From NCBI GenBank assembly GCA_019912985.1, contig JAIOHN010000764.1, positions 1 through 46,138 on the forward strand: DNA of 46,138 bases, written 5' to 3'. The position numbers and the translations under genes are program-made. The notes below the pieces were generated by a model. It had not been told where the DNA came from. It did no database searches and saw only the letters and a list, made by a program, of their open reading frames with translations. This DNA is from Anaerolineae bacterium (GTDB lineage: Bacteria > Chloroflexota > Anaerolineae > Aggregatilineales > Phototrophicaceae). How positions within the stretch are numbered: position 1 is the stretch's first letter; each line of letters starts with the position of its first letter. Shown here one piece after another: positions 39,399 through 46,138 of the stretch.

Positions 39399-40991
39399 AT
39401 GGCTCACCAGTCTCTGCTCTATCCCCCCTCCTCGCTCCAGAAACTGGCGCGCGGTATTGATCAAATTACCCACCTGATGGCCGCTACCCTGGGGCCGAAC
39501 CAGGGGTTCATTCTCAACCAGACTGGCCCCGGAAAACCGGAACAGCTCACTGATTCGGGCGTGATCGCCCGGCGCTTAACCGAACTGCCGGTTCCCGCTG
39601 AAGATGTCGGCGCGATGCTGGTGCGCGGCATGGCGCAGCAGATGCATGATCGCTATCAGGATGGCGCGGCGACTGCCTGTGTGCTGGCTGGTAGTATGGT
39701 GCGCGAAGCGACGAAGATGGTGGTCGCAGGCAACAACCCCATGCTCTTGCGGCGCGGCATGGCGCTGGCGGTTGAAGCAGCCAATGGCGCGCTGGCCCAT
39801 CAGTGCCAGATGCCGCAGGGCCAGAAGATGCTCAAGCAGATTGCCATGGCAACCATTGGCGATGAGGAATTAAGCGACGTCTTGGGGGAAATGTTCGATG
39901 TCCTCGGCAAATACGGCGCGTACATGGTCGAGGAATACGCCGCGCCGCATATTGATCGCGACTATATTGATGGTGGGCGCTGGCGCGCGCGGCCTGGATC
40001 CCGTCAGCTCATGCCTGCCAATGGCGTTGAACAATCGTTGAACAATATCTTGGTGATGGTGACTGATGACCAACTGGATACGTTCAACAAAGTGCGCCCT
40101 GCCCTGGAACTGGCGATGCGCGCGCCCAACAAACCACCCCTGTTAATCATCACCCGTGGTATCAGTGGGGATGCGCTGCAAGCCCTGAATCTCAATGTGC
40201 TGCAGGGCAAGCTCAATGTCGCCGTTGCTGTCTCAACCGTGCCCACGCCGCGTATTCTCGAAGAGTTGGAAGACATGGCGCTGCTGACAGGCGCGACGGT
40301 TCTGAGTCAGGCCACCGGTCGCGGCCCGGAGCATGTGCGGCCCAACGATTTAGGCCGCGCGCGCCAGATGCGCCTCGATAGCGACTCGCTGACGCTGGTC
40401 GGCGGGGCGGGCGATAAAACGCAAATGCAGCGCCGGGCGGTCGAGCTGCAAAATCGCCTGCGCCGCCTGGATAAGCCCGATGAAGAATGGGAGCGGCTGC
40501 GGCTGCGGGTCGCGCGGTTGACCGGCGGATTGTGCATTCTCAAAGTCGGCGCGTTCACCTTTAAAGACCGTGAGCGGCTCAAAGAGCTGGCGAAAAAAGC
40601 GGTGCGTGTGTTAGAACTGGCACTGGAAGAGGGCGTGGTGCCGGGTGGCGGCGCGGCTTATATCGACTGCATTCCGGCGGTGCTGGCAGCGCGCGACCAG
40701 TGCGCGACGCCAGACGAGGCTTACGGTGTACAGGTGGTGGCGCGGGCGCTGGAAACCCCGCTGCGCCAGATCGTCGCCAATCACGGCGAAATCCACCCGC
40801 CGCTGGCTGTCAGCGAAGTGCAGGCCAGGGGTGCAGGCTACGGCTTTGATGCCATGACCGGCACTTACAGGCCGATGATTGAAGCGGGCATTCTGGACAG
40901 CCGGGCGGTGGTTCAGGGTGCGCTGGAAGCCGCCTACAGTGCGGCAGCAATGGCTATAACGACTGACGTGATCGTACTCCATGGACGCTAA
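39399..40991 (+). CDS. Divergent GroEL-like chaperonin with lost catalytic Asp
   Basis: A 530-residue Hsp60-fold protein. Alignment to GroEL is gapless at key places: TLGP at 30-33 and the Asp at 52 (LTDSGVIARR) keep GroEL numbering. The phosphate loop reads QDGAATA with Asp88, where GroEL has DGTTTAT, so two Thr are Ala. Between KVGA (382-385) and EEGVVPGGG the spacing equals GroEL, and the residue at the place of catalytic Asp398 is Lys400. GILD (497-500) keeps the nucleotide-pocket Asp495 equivalent. The GGM tail is missing and no groES lies nearby. ATP may bind but normal hydrolysis seems unlikely. It overlaps the propeller gene by 11 bases. Confidence 0.88.
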   Translation: MAHQSLLYPPSSLQKLARGIDQITHLMAATLGPNQGFILNQTGPGKPEQLTDSGVIARRLTELPVPAEDVGAMLVRGMAQQMHDRYQDGAATACVLAGSMVREATKMVVAGNNPMLLRRGMALAVEAANGALAHQCQMPQGQKMLKQIAMATIGDEELSDVLGEMFDVLGKYGAYMVEEYAAPHIDRDYIDGGRWRARPGSRQLMPANGVEQSLNNILVMVTDDQLDTFNKVRPALELAMRAPNKPPLLIITRGISGDALQALNLNVLQGKLNVAVAVSTVPTPRILEELEDMALLTGATVLSQATGRGPEHVRPNDLGRARQMRLDSDSLTLVGGAGDKTQMQRRAVELQNRLRRLDKPDEEWERLRLRVARLTGGLCILKVGAFTFKDRERLKELAKKAVRVLELALEEGVVPGGGAAYIDCIPAVLAARDQCATPDEAYGVQVVARALETPLRQIVANHGEIHPPLAVSEVQARGAGYGFDAMTGTYRPMIEAGILDSRAVVQGALEAAYSAAAMAITTDVIVLHGR

Positions 40992-42723
40992 ATTGATGAC
41001 TTTTCAAGATTTTCCTGCAATTAACCTGCCAGCACCGCTGCTGGCTTTACATGCCACGCCGGATGGCCTTTGGGTCGGCGGCACGGGCGGTGTGGCGCAT
41101 TATGCAAATGGGCAGTGGACACCGCACATCGCGGGTCTGCCTCTGACTGTGATTGGCGGGCTGGCGACGGCGGAAGGCTGGTTGTTTGCAGGCGGGATGG
41201 AGGGTATCGCGCGCTCAGCAGATGGTGGCGAAAACTGGCAGTTGGCGACCGTTCACGGCAGTGCGTCAGGCATCGCCTCGATTATCACATCGCCCAATTT
41301 CGCGCAGGATACGGCGGCGCTGGCGGCCACCCTGGAAGGCGGTATTCTGCGCTCGGAAGACGCGGGGAATACCTGGACCGCCTCCAATTTTGGCTTGAGC
41401 GACTTTGAAGTATCGGCCCTGGTGTGGCTGGCTGAGGATGTCGTGGTTGCGGGAACCAGCGGCGGCATTTACCGCTCGCCGAATGGGGGCCGTGCCTGGC
41501 GCGCTGTGGATGGAACCAGCGAACCCGTCGCGGCGCTGGCACAGCTGGCGGATGGTCGGCTGCTGGCTGCATTGGAAAATGGTGGCCTGCTGGTGAGCGA
41601 CGATCAAAGCGCGAACTGGACGCCGCTGGAAAGCGACCTGCTGCGTGATCTGCCGGAGGATGCCCAGTTGACCGCCCTGTGTGTGGCTGGTGATGGCAGC
41701 CTGCTGATGGGGACCTCCAGCGACGGGATTTATCGCTCGGTCGATGGCGGTGTGCAGTGGCACCGCACGCACGAAGCGGGCGCGTTTGCGCTGGCAGCGG
41801 ATCGAGCCGGGACGATGGTTTATGCCGGGACTGGTATTGGCCTGCTGGTGAGCGAAAACAGCGGCCAGCATTTCGAGCAGGCTCCGGCCTCACCCTTACA
41901 TGACCTGCGGCAGCTGCTGATTTACCAGGGCAATCCGCTGGTTTATGGGCGCTACAGCGGTGCGCTTTATTACGAAGCTGGCTGGCTGCCTGTGGAGGAT
42001 TTGGCCCCGCCGCTAAGCCTGCTGATGATTGCGCCGGATGGTCACCTGTATGCATCGGGCATGGATGGTCTGCGCGTGCTGACGGAAGCGGGATGGATCG
42101 CCCTGGCCGAAGGTCAGGCCGGATATTTCGCGCAGATGGCTTTCCGCAAGGATGGCATGGTCTGGGCATGCAGCCACAATTACTCGCACCTCTTTCGCAG
42201 CCCGGATGGTGGGCGCACCTGGGAAACCAGCCCGACCCCGTTTGGTGTGCTGCCGCTGGTCGCGTTGGAAGCGACCGACACGCTGGTGTTCGCGATGACA
42301 TTCGACCCACGCCAGAACCTCGCGCGGTTGTGGCGCTCGTCGGATGCGGGTGTGAACTGGCAGCGCGGCGCGGAGGTGCGGACGCCGTGGCCGGTGGTCG
42401 CGACCTGCTCCGAACCGGCGATCATCGGCATTGGCACGATGATGATTGTCGAGCAGCCGAACGGTGATTGGAACCGGGCCGAAGTCGATGGCCTGAGCAG
42501 CTTCCTGGTGCGCAAGATCGTCAGCATGGGCGATGTGCTGTTGGCACTGACGACCGAGGGCCTGCTGCGCTCCGAGGATGGAGGCAACAGCTGGACACTG
42601 GTGGATGCAGATCAGTTCGACATCGGCAGCGAGGTGATTATGGACATCGCCGTCGATGTGCAGAACCCGGGTGACTTGTATGTGTTGATGGTCGGCGGGC
42701 AGGTGCGGGCTTACCGTTTATAG
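40981..42723 (+). CDS. Nine-Asp-box beta-propeller protein, cytoplasmic
   Basis: A 580-residue repeat protein without signal peptide or membrane segment. Nine Asp-box (BNR-type) motifs are seen: SADGGENW, SEDAGNTW, SPNGGRAW, SDDQSANW, SVDGGVQW, SENSGQHF, SPDGGRTW, SSDAGVNW and SEDGGNSW. They are spaced about 40-50 residues apart, with a gap in the middle where blades are degenerate, suggesting one or two 7-8-bladed propellers. Such folds occur in sortilins, sialidases and photosystem assembly factors and usually act outside the cytoplasm. Here the gene overlaps the chaperonin-like gene, so the protein may be its partner or client. ATG 40996 is an alternative start. Confidence 0.88.
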   Translation: MDAKLMTFQDFPAINLPAPLLALHATPDGLWVGGTGGVAHYANGQWTPHIAGLPLTVIGGLATAEGWLFAGGMEGIARSADGGENWQLATVHGSASGIASIITSPNFAQDTAALAATLEGGILRSEDAGNTWTASNFGLSDFEVSALVWLAEDVVVAGTSGGIYRSPNGGRAWRAVDGTSEPVAALAQLADGRLLAALENGGLLVSDDQSANWTPLESDLLRDLPEDAQLTALCVAGDGSLLMGTSSDGIYRSVDGGVQWHRTHEAGAFALAADRAGTMVYAGTGIGLLVSENSGQHFEQAPASPLHDLRQLLIYQGNPLVYGRYSGALYYEAGWLPVEDLAPPLSLLMIAPDGHLYASGMDGLRVLTEAGWIALAEGQAGYFAQMAFRKDGMVWACSHNYSHLFRSPDGGRTWETSPTPFGVLPLVALEATDTLVFAMTFDPRQNLARLWRSSDAGVNWQRGAEVRTPWPVVATCSEPAIIGIGTMMIVEQPNGDWNRAEVDGLSSFLVRKIVSMGDVLLALTTEGLLRSEDGGNSWTLVDADQFDIGSEVIMDIAVDVQNPGDLYVLMVGGQVRAYRL

Positions 42724-42732
42724 GAGACGATC

Positions 42733-44397
42733 ATGCCCCATTATGACGTGATTATCATGGGTGGAGGACCGGCTGGCGCGACAGTCGGCACGCTGGTTAA
42801 GAAGTATTCTCCACATCTGCGCGTACTGCTGCTGGAAAAAGCACACTTCCCCCGGCATCATGTGGGCGAATCGCTGCTGGCCGGGGCCAGCCCGGTGCTG
42901 AACGACATGGGTGTGTATGACCGCATCAACCAGTACGGTTTTATCGAAAAATCCGGCGCGACCTATGTCTGGGGGCATGATCGCCAGCCGTGGGGCTTTG
43001 ATTTTGATCGCGTGGTCAAGCCGCTGCTGGATCGCGGCATCGCCCTGCCGGAGATGTACAGTAAAGGCTGGCAGGTGCGGCGCAGCGAGTATGATTATCA
43101 ACTGCTGCTGCATGCCCAGGAAATGGGCGTCGAGGTGCGCCAGGGCGCGCGCGTGACCCATGTCCGGCAGGACAGCACAGGCTCGCGGGTGGTCGGCGTC
43201 GATTATCGCGACGAGGATGGCCCGGCCAGCGTCGACTGCACCTGGCTGATGGACTGCACCGGGCAGGACGCGCTGCTGGGTCATGCGCTGGATAACCGCC
43301 AGTACTCCGAGACGATGAATAATTACGCGCTCTACGGCTACTGGAGCGGCTACCAGTGGCACGAGCAGTATATGGGGCATCCGCGCTTTACGCGCATCTT
43401 CCTGGCGACCAGCGCGCGCGGCTGGTTCTGGTGCATCCCGGCCAGCGATACAGTGCTGAGCATCGGGTTGGTGACGAACCGCCAGACGCTGCAATCCCTG
43501 AAGGAGAGCAGCGCGCTCGATCTCTACCTGAGCGAGATCGAAAGCTGCCCGGAGATCATGGCGATTCTGGATGGCGCGCAGATGACGCGGCTGACACCAG
43601 ACCAGAACCGCGATCTGTACGTGGTGCAAGACTGGTCTTACGAAAGCACCCAGAAAGCCGGAAACGGTTGGGCGATGGCAGGCGATGCGGCTGGTTTTGT
43701 CGATCCCATCCTGTCATCGGGTGTGATGATCGCGCATGAACTGGGCCAGAAAGCCGCTTACGCCATCAATTCATCATTTTGCGCCACCAGCGACGCCGAT
43801 ATTCAACGCTACTGGCAGTTTTACGAGGATACTTACCGCACCTATCTCCATGCTTATCGCCAGATGGCCGAGTTCTGGTACGGGAACAACTTCCTCATGG
43901 AAAACTGGTGGTGGGAAGCCCAGCGCACCATCAACCGGACGAACGCGTTGGAGTTGAACGCGGGCGAGGCGTTCATGCGGCTGGCTTCCGGTTATGCTTA
44001 CCGGGCGGAGTCGCTGAGCCTGTTCGGGAGCTACCCGCTGGAAGAGGCGCAGCAGCTGGTCAACGGGCTTTTCGGCGTGCCATACGAAGCGGTCGACGTG
44101 CGCAGCCAGTATGCCGGGAAGCCGCTGAAGCTGAAAGCCAACGCGCAGATGGGCGAAGGGCTGTACTTCTTCCAGGGGCTGGTGCGCAAGACGCGGCGCG
44201 TGATCAACAGCGAAACCCAGGCGTATCTCGATTTGCACCCGGCGGAGGAAATCGTGCTGCGGCTACTGGATGGTGCGCACACGCTGAGCGATCTCGACCA
44301 GGTGGTCAGCCAGATTCAGGCCAAACAGCAGCGGATGCCGATCCGCAACGGGCTGGATATGCTGGTGCAGCTCGACAATCTGGGCGTGCTGGCCTGA
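42733..44397 (+). CDS. Flavin-dependent halogenase-like oxidoreductase
   Basis: A 554-residue FAD enzyme. The dinucleotide loop is IIMGGGPAGAT (7-17), followed by FPRHHVGESLL. The motif WFWCIP at 231-236 fits the halogenase WxWxIP, and GFIEKSGATYVWG has K73 where halogenases hold the catalytic Lys. GDAAGFVDPILSSGV is the second FAD motif. A C-terminal region from about 400 is longer than in simple monooxygenases and may bind the substrate or a carrier. Related GGR-type dehydrogenases share the FAD motifs but not WxWxIP. No carrier protein or flavin reductase gene is nearby, so the substrate is unknown. An AGGAGA site precedes ATG. Confidence 0.82.
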   Translation: MPHYDVIIMGGGPAGATVGTLVKKYSPHLRVLLLEKAHFPRHHVGESLLAGASPVLNDMGVYDRINQYGFIEKSGATYVWGHDRQPWGFDFDRVVKPLLDRGIALPEMYSKGWQVRRSEYDYQLLLHAQEMGVEVRQGARVTHVRQDSTGSRVVGVDYRDEDGPASVDCTWLMDCTGQDALLGHALDNRQYSETMNNYALYGYWSGYQWHEQYMGHPRFTRIFLATSARGWFWCIPASDTVLSIGLVTNRQTLQSLKESSALDLYLSEIESCPEIMAILDGAQMTRLTPDQNRDLYVVQDWSYESTQKAGNGWAMAGDAAGFVDPILSSGVMIAHELGQKAAYAINSSFCATSDADIQRYWQFYEDTYRTYLHAYRQMAEFWYGNNFLMENWWWEAQRTINRTNALELNAGEAFMRLASGYAYRAESLSLFGSYPLEEAQQLVNGLFGVPYEAVDVRSQYAGKPLKLKANAQMGEGLYFFQGLVRKTRRVINSETQAYLDLHPAEEIVLRLLDGAHTLSDLDQVVSQIQAKQQRMPIRNGLDMLVQLDNLGVLA

Positions 44398-44398
44398 C

Positions 44399-44451
44399 GG
44401 CGGCGGCAGATACCCCCCCGGCGGCGGGAAGCCAGGGCGTTGTTGCCGCCA
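44399..44451 (+). repeat. 53-base dispersed GC-rich repeat, copy 1
   Basis: It lies directly after the halogenase-like stop and before the convergent DinB stop. Its ends GGCGGCA and TGCCGCC are inverted. The copy at 21394-21446, on the other strand, differs at two positions. It may act as a two-way terminator between the convergent genes. Confidence 0.65.
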
Positions 44452-44461
44452 CCTGCCCTCT

Positions 44462-44983
44462 CTACAGGGCGATGGGCTGCTCTGGCGTGTAGGGCGCTTC
44501 GGTATCAATATCCCCGACAAACTCCAGCAGATCGGTGTGACCGAGCATCTGGCGCACGGCCTGCGCCTCGCCGATGTGATACCAGTAGTGGTACGTGGTG
44601 CGGAGCATGAGCGAACCGACCGTGGTCCAGATGGGCTTGCCCTTGACGACCGGGCGAGTCAGCAGCGCCTCGGTGGTGAGGGTATCGAGATAAGGGTCGG
44701 CAGCCTGGGTAATGGCATGCCATGCCTGCCACATCTCGTCCAGCGGCGGCGTGCTGGCAGGTGCGCCGTTGGCGGTGAGCTGATTGAGTTCCGGGTGCGG
44801 CGTCTGTCCCTGAGCGAAGGTCAGCCAGTAACGCTGCTCCTGCCATGCCAGATGGCCGATCATCCAACTGATGCTGTTCATGGGCATCAAACGGCGGCGG
44901 GCTTCCTCATCGGTAATGCCTTCCAGGGCGCGCACGAATTCACTGCGGGTGAAGCGAAGCTGGTCTACCAGCGGATGAGTCAT
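44462..44983 (-). CDS. DinB-family four-helix protein
   Basis: A 173-residue protein of the DinB/YfiT-like superfamily. The metal triad is visible: H44 in WMIGHLAWQE, and H132 and H136 in YHYWYHIGEAQAV. Members bind a divalent metal and use thiols such as bacillithiol or mycothiol, or act as small hydrolases; the substrate here is unknown. The N-terminal helix LVDQLRFTRSEFVRALEGITDEEA is typical. A GGGGAT-like site precedes ATG. It stands alone, convergent with the transporter operon. Confidence 0.88.
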   Translation of the reverse strand: MTHPLVDQLRFTRSEFVRALEGITDEEARRRLMPMNSISWMIGHLAWQEQRYWLTFAQGQTPHPELNQLTANGAPASTPPLDEMWQAWHAITQAADPYLDTLTTEALLTRPVVKGKPIWTTVGSLMLRTTYHYWYHIGEAQAVRQMLGHTDLLEFVGDIDTEAPYTPEQPIAL

Positions 44984-45428
44984 TTTATCCCCCTACTTGA
45001 ACGCATGTTCTGTTACTGTGCCGGTAGCATACCCCGTTTTCAGACCCACGCCAAGCAATTTCCAGTTTCAGTATAGGCGAAAACGTGGGGGAAAGGGTGG
45101 ACATGCGTCCGGACATATGTCCCTATTTTGGCATAATATCGGTGTGAAGACTAGTTTAACGAGATAAAGCATTCAAGGCATTGTCATGAGCTGTTTTTGC
45201 TCGAATTTCCAGTATTTGCACAACTGGATCAGCCTTCCCAATAATCGGTCAATACACTAAGCATGAACCTGCTGCGATACGGTGGAATGCGTGTGACCAG
45301 CTTCTACCTTGACCACCTGTTGAGCGGCGGCAGGGCGAACAGGATGGCAAAGAGAATGCTCCCAGATTGTGGGCTGGGGCATGATTTGTAGATATGAAAT
45401 GTAGCTGATGTGAGATCAATTAATTACA
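44984..45428 (+). other. Gene-poor region with repeat X and a possible short frame
   Basis: About 445 bases. It contains the promoter-like repeat at 45077 and a 42-codon frame at 45263-45391 (MNLLRYGGMRVTSFYLDHLL...) with no ribosome site. The frame is GC-richer than the flanks and may be a piece of a lost gene. Nothing else was seen. Confidence 0.3.
45077..45141 (+). repeat. Tandem-dyad promoter-like repeat, copy X
   Basis: Two adjoining dyads, GGACATGCGTCC (45099-45110) and GGACATATGTCC (45111-45122), are followed by CTATTTTGGCATAATAT. The end holds a -10-like element at 45132-45139. No long gene follows on this strand before the convergent gene at 45429, so this copy may drive an RNA or be a relic. 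Confidence 0.6.
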
Positions 45429-45722
45429 TTAATCTTCCTGTAGCCAAGCTTCAAAGCCACAAGAAATGAGTCGCTTCTTCACGCTTTTTATATCCACTTG
45501 ATGAGCGACATCACTAGGTTGAAAACCACATACATCATTATAGACTTCTCCATAGCTTTTTTGAGTGATGGCTGACAATACATCTGCAATATTGCGAAAC
45601 GACATCTCAGAATGTAGGATAGCCATAAGTGCTATGTAATCATCAGTTGACACCTTATCTGGGAATGCACATTTGAGCATCCTATAGGTACTTACCAGAT
45701 AATCAGGTGTATCATTTTCCAT
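45429..45722 (-). CDS. DUF3349-like small helical protein
   Basis: A 97-residue helical protein. The pattern YRMLKCAFPDKVSTDDYIALMAILHSEMSFRNIADVLSAI ... VKKRLISCGF resembles DUF3349 of actinobacteria (Pro-containing turn, D-x2-ALxALL, late RLxxxG). An AAAGGAGGTGA site, a full complement of the 16S tail, lies 6 bases before ATG, the strongest in the window. Base composition is more AT-rich than elsewhere, which with the flanking repeats suggests later acquisition. Function is unknown; many short genes of this type lie in variable islands. Confidence 0.6.
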   Translation of the reverse strand: MENDTPDYLVSTYRMLKCAFPDKVSTDDYIALMAILHSEMSFRNIADVLSAITQKSYGEVYNDVCGFQPSDVAHQVDIKSVKKRLISCGFEAWLQED

Positions 45723-45793
45723 TTAAATCACCTCCTTTTAGATCTTGTTAGTGGATGTACCTACACCCAAAAGTTAACTCCGCGTCCATTAAG

Positions 45794-45901
45794 TTACTTG
45801 ACAGCTTGTCTGTCACCAGTGATGATTTCGATGCCTAGTTGACTACCAGTTCCAAAGCTTATGATGTCATTCATACTCAACCGACTTCCGGGTTTTAGTT
45901 T
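45794..45901 (-). pseudogene. Possible C-terminal gene remnant next to repeat Y
   Basis: Read on the minus strand, this gives FRKLKPGSRLSMNDIISFGTGSQLGI and ends IEIITGDRQAVK. The late N-D, S-x-G and ITGDR pieces are reminiscent of PIN-domain C-termini. Upstream the frame continues straight into repeat Y and an unconvincing ATG at 46015, so the front half seems to have been replaced. Recognition is weak. Confidence 0.25.
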
Positions 45902-45966
45902 GCGAAAACGTGGGATAAAAGGTGGACATCCGTCCGGACATATGTCCCTATTTTGGCATAATAGCG
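45902..45966 (+). repeat. Tandem-dyad promoter-like repeat, copy Y
   Basis: Two adjoining dyads, GGACATCCGTCC (45924-45935) and GGACATATGTCC (45936-45947), are followed by CTATTTTGG and CATAAT (45957-45962). The predicted start near 45969 is about 37 bases before the ATG at 46006, so this copy is well placed as a promoter with a paired operator. Confidence 0.65.
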
Positions 45967-46005
45967 GTATGTGATTGAATTGTTCGCAGGTACGGCACAA
46001 GCAAT

Positions 46006-46138
46006 ATGAAATCACGCTTCAGCAGGCGAATCTCGATCAGTCGAGATGTAAGGATATTCTTATTCACAATCATGATAGGGGTACTTCCCCTCTGCGCGAT
46101 CATTTTCGGGCCATTGGCGGTGGATTATCTTCGCTTCT
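46006..46138 (+). CDS. Start of a membrane protein, cut by the window edge
   Basis: An ATG at 46006 opens a frame that reaches the right edge (44 residues seen). The product has a basic N-terminus (MKSRFSRRISISRDVR) then a hydrophobic segment IFLFTIMIGVLPLCAIIFGPLAV, which is a signal anchor or first membrane helix. The ribosome site is weak (CAGG). Repeat Y is placed as its promoter. The family cannot be told from this much sequence; sensor kinases and HAMP-domain proteins often begin this way. Confidence 0.55.
   Translation, partial: MKSRFSRRISISRDVRIFLFTIMIGVLPLCAIIFGPLAVDYLRF

Noticed and set aside
42718-43629. 303-codon minus-strand frame
   Set aside because: Shadow of the halogenase-like gene with no motif of its own.
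45263-45391. 42-codon frame
   Set aside because: No ribosome site or family; kept only as a note in the description of the region.
45936-45947. LexA-type SOS box (GGACATATGTCC)
   Set aside because: It resembles the Gram-positive box GAACATATGTTC but differs in both half sites, and none of the genes nearby is a DNA-damage gene that I can recognise.
45794-46015. 73-codon minus-strand gene as an intact protein
   Set aside because: Its front half is the complement of repeat Y and overlaps the start of the gene at 46006, so only the end was kept, as a doubtful remnant.
1-46138. CRISPR array, tRNA, rRNA or transposase
   Set aside because: No regularly spaced direct repeats, cloverleaf-like sequence, conserved rRNA stretch or transposase motif was seen by eye on either strand. 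A tRNA scan would settle the RNA part.

Overview
The window looks like chromosomal DNA of a free-living Chloroflexota bacterium, probably near the Anaerolineae. This rests on gene content, not on any marker gene: a TadC-type pilus platform next to PilN/PilO-like proteins, Thr-Pro-rich secreted proteins of the PCW-G-M / TTAEEA kind, Tat-exported sugar-binding proteins, DUF123, Uma2 and a TM0106-type nuclease. No rRNA, tRNA, CRISPR array, transposase or phage gene was seen.

Layout. 1-3.4 kb: the end of a type IV pilus-like locus (TadC/FlaJ platform, acidic membrane protein, prepilin peptidase, PilN-like, PilO-like with an SH3-like tail). 3.4-5.9 kb: a long leader with hairpins, a 41-codon ORF and two 197-residue membrane paralogues flanking a 79-residue protein. 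6.1-7.6 kb: a sulfotransferase-like protein and a DUF123 protein. 7.6-11.0 kb: a sugar ABC importer (binding protein plus two permeases) with no ATPase. 11.0-14.4 kb: an 80-residue protein, a VOC protein, a RecB-like/RNase H-like nuclease and a family 2 glycosyltransferase. 14.8-18.6 kb: a membrane protein, a tandem triplicated secreted family, a DUF2917-like protein and a multispanning membrane protein. 18.6-22.0 kb: two copies of a structured repeat, an unrecognised basic 445-residue protein, paired TGTGA-N6-TCACA dyads, dispersed repeats and Uma2.

22.0-44.4 kb is a carbohydrate regulon in two divergent arms. The left arm (minus strand) runs LacI-type regulator, Tat binding protein, GH78-like rhamnosidase, TIM-barrel isomerase, Gfo/Idh/MocA oxidoreductase, second TIM-barrel isomerase. 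The right arm (plus strand) runs LacI-type regulator, paralogous Tat binding protein, two permeases, three different ABC ATPases with a YesL-like protein among them, a degenerate GroEL-like chaperonin, a nine-Asp-box propeller and a flavin-halogenase-like protein. The two regulators are divergent and separated by two palindromes sharing ACACGTGT. The inferred picture is uptake and breakdown of a deoxy-sugar-rich glycan, with the left-arm binding protein borrowing right-arm permeases.

44.4-46.1 kb: DinB, two copies of a promoter-like repeat, a DUF3349-like protein, a possible gene remnant and the start of a membrane protein cut by the window edge.

The most unusual unit is the end of the right arm: a GroEL-like protein with Lys at the catalytic Asp398 position, overlapping a cytoplasmic propeller gene, followed by a halogenase-like flavoprotein.
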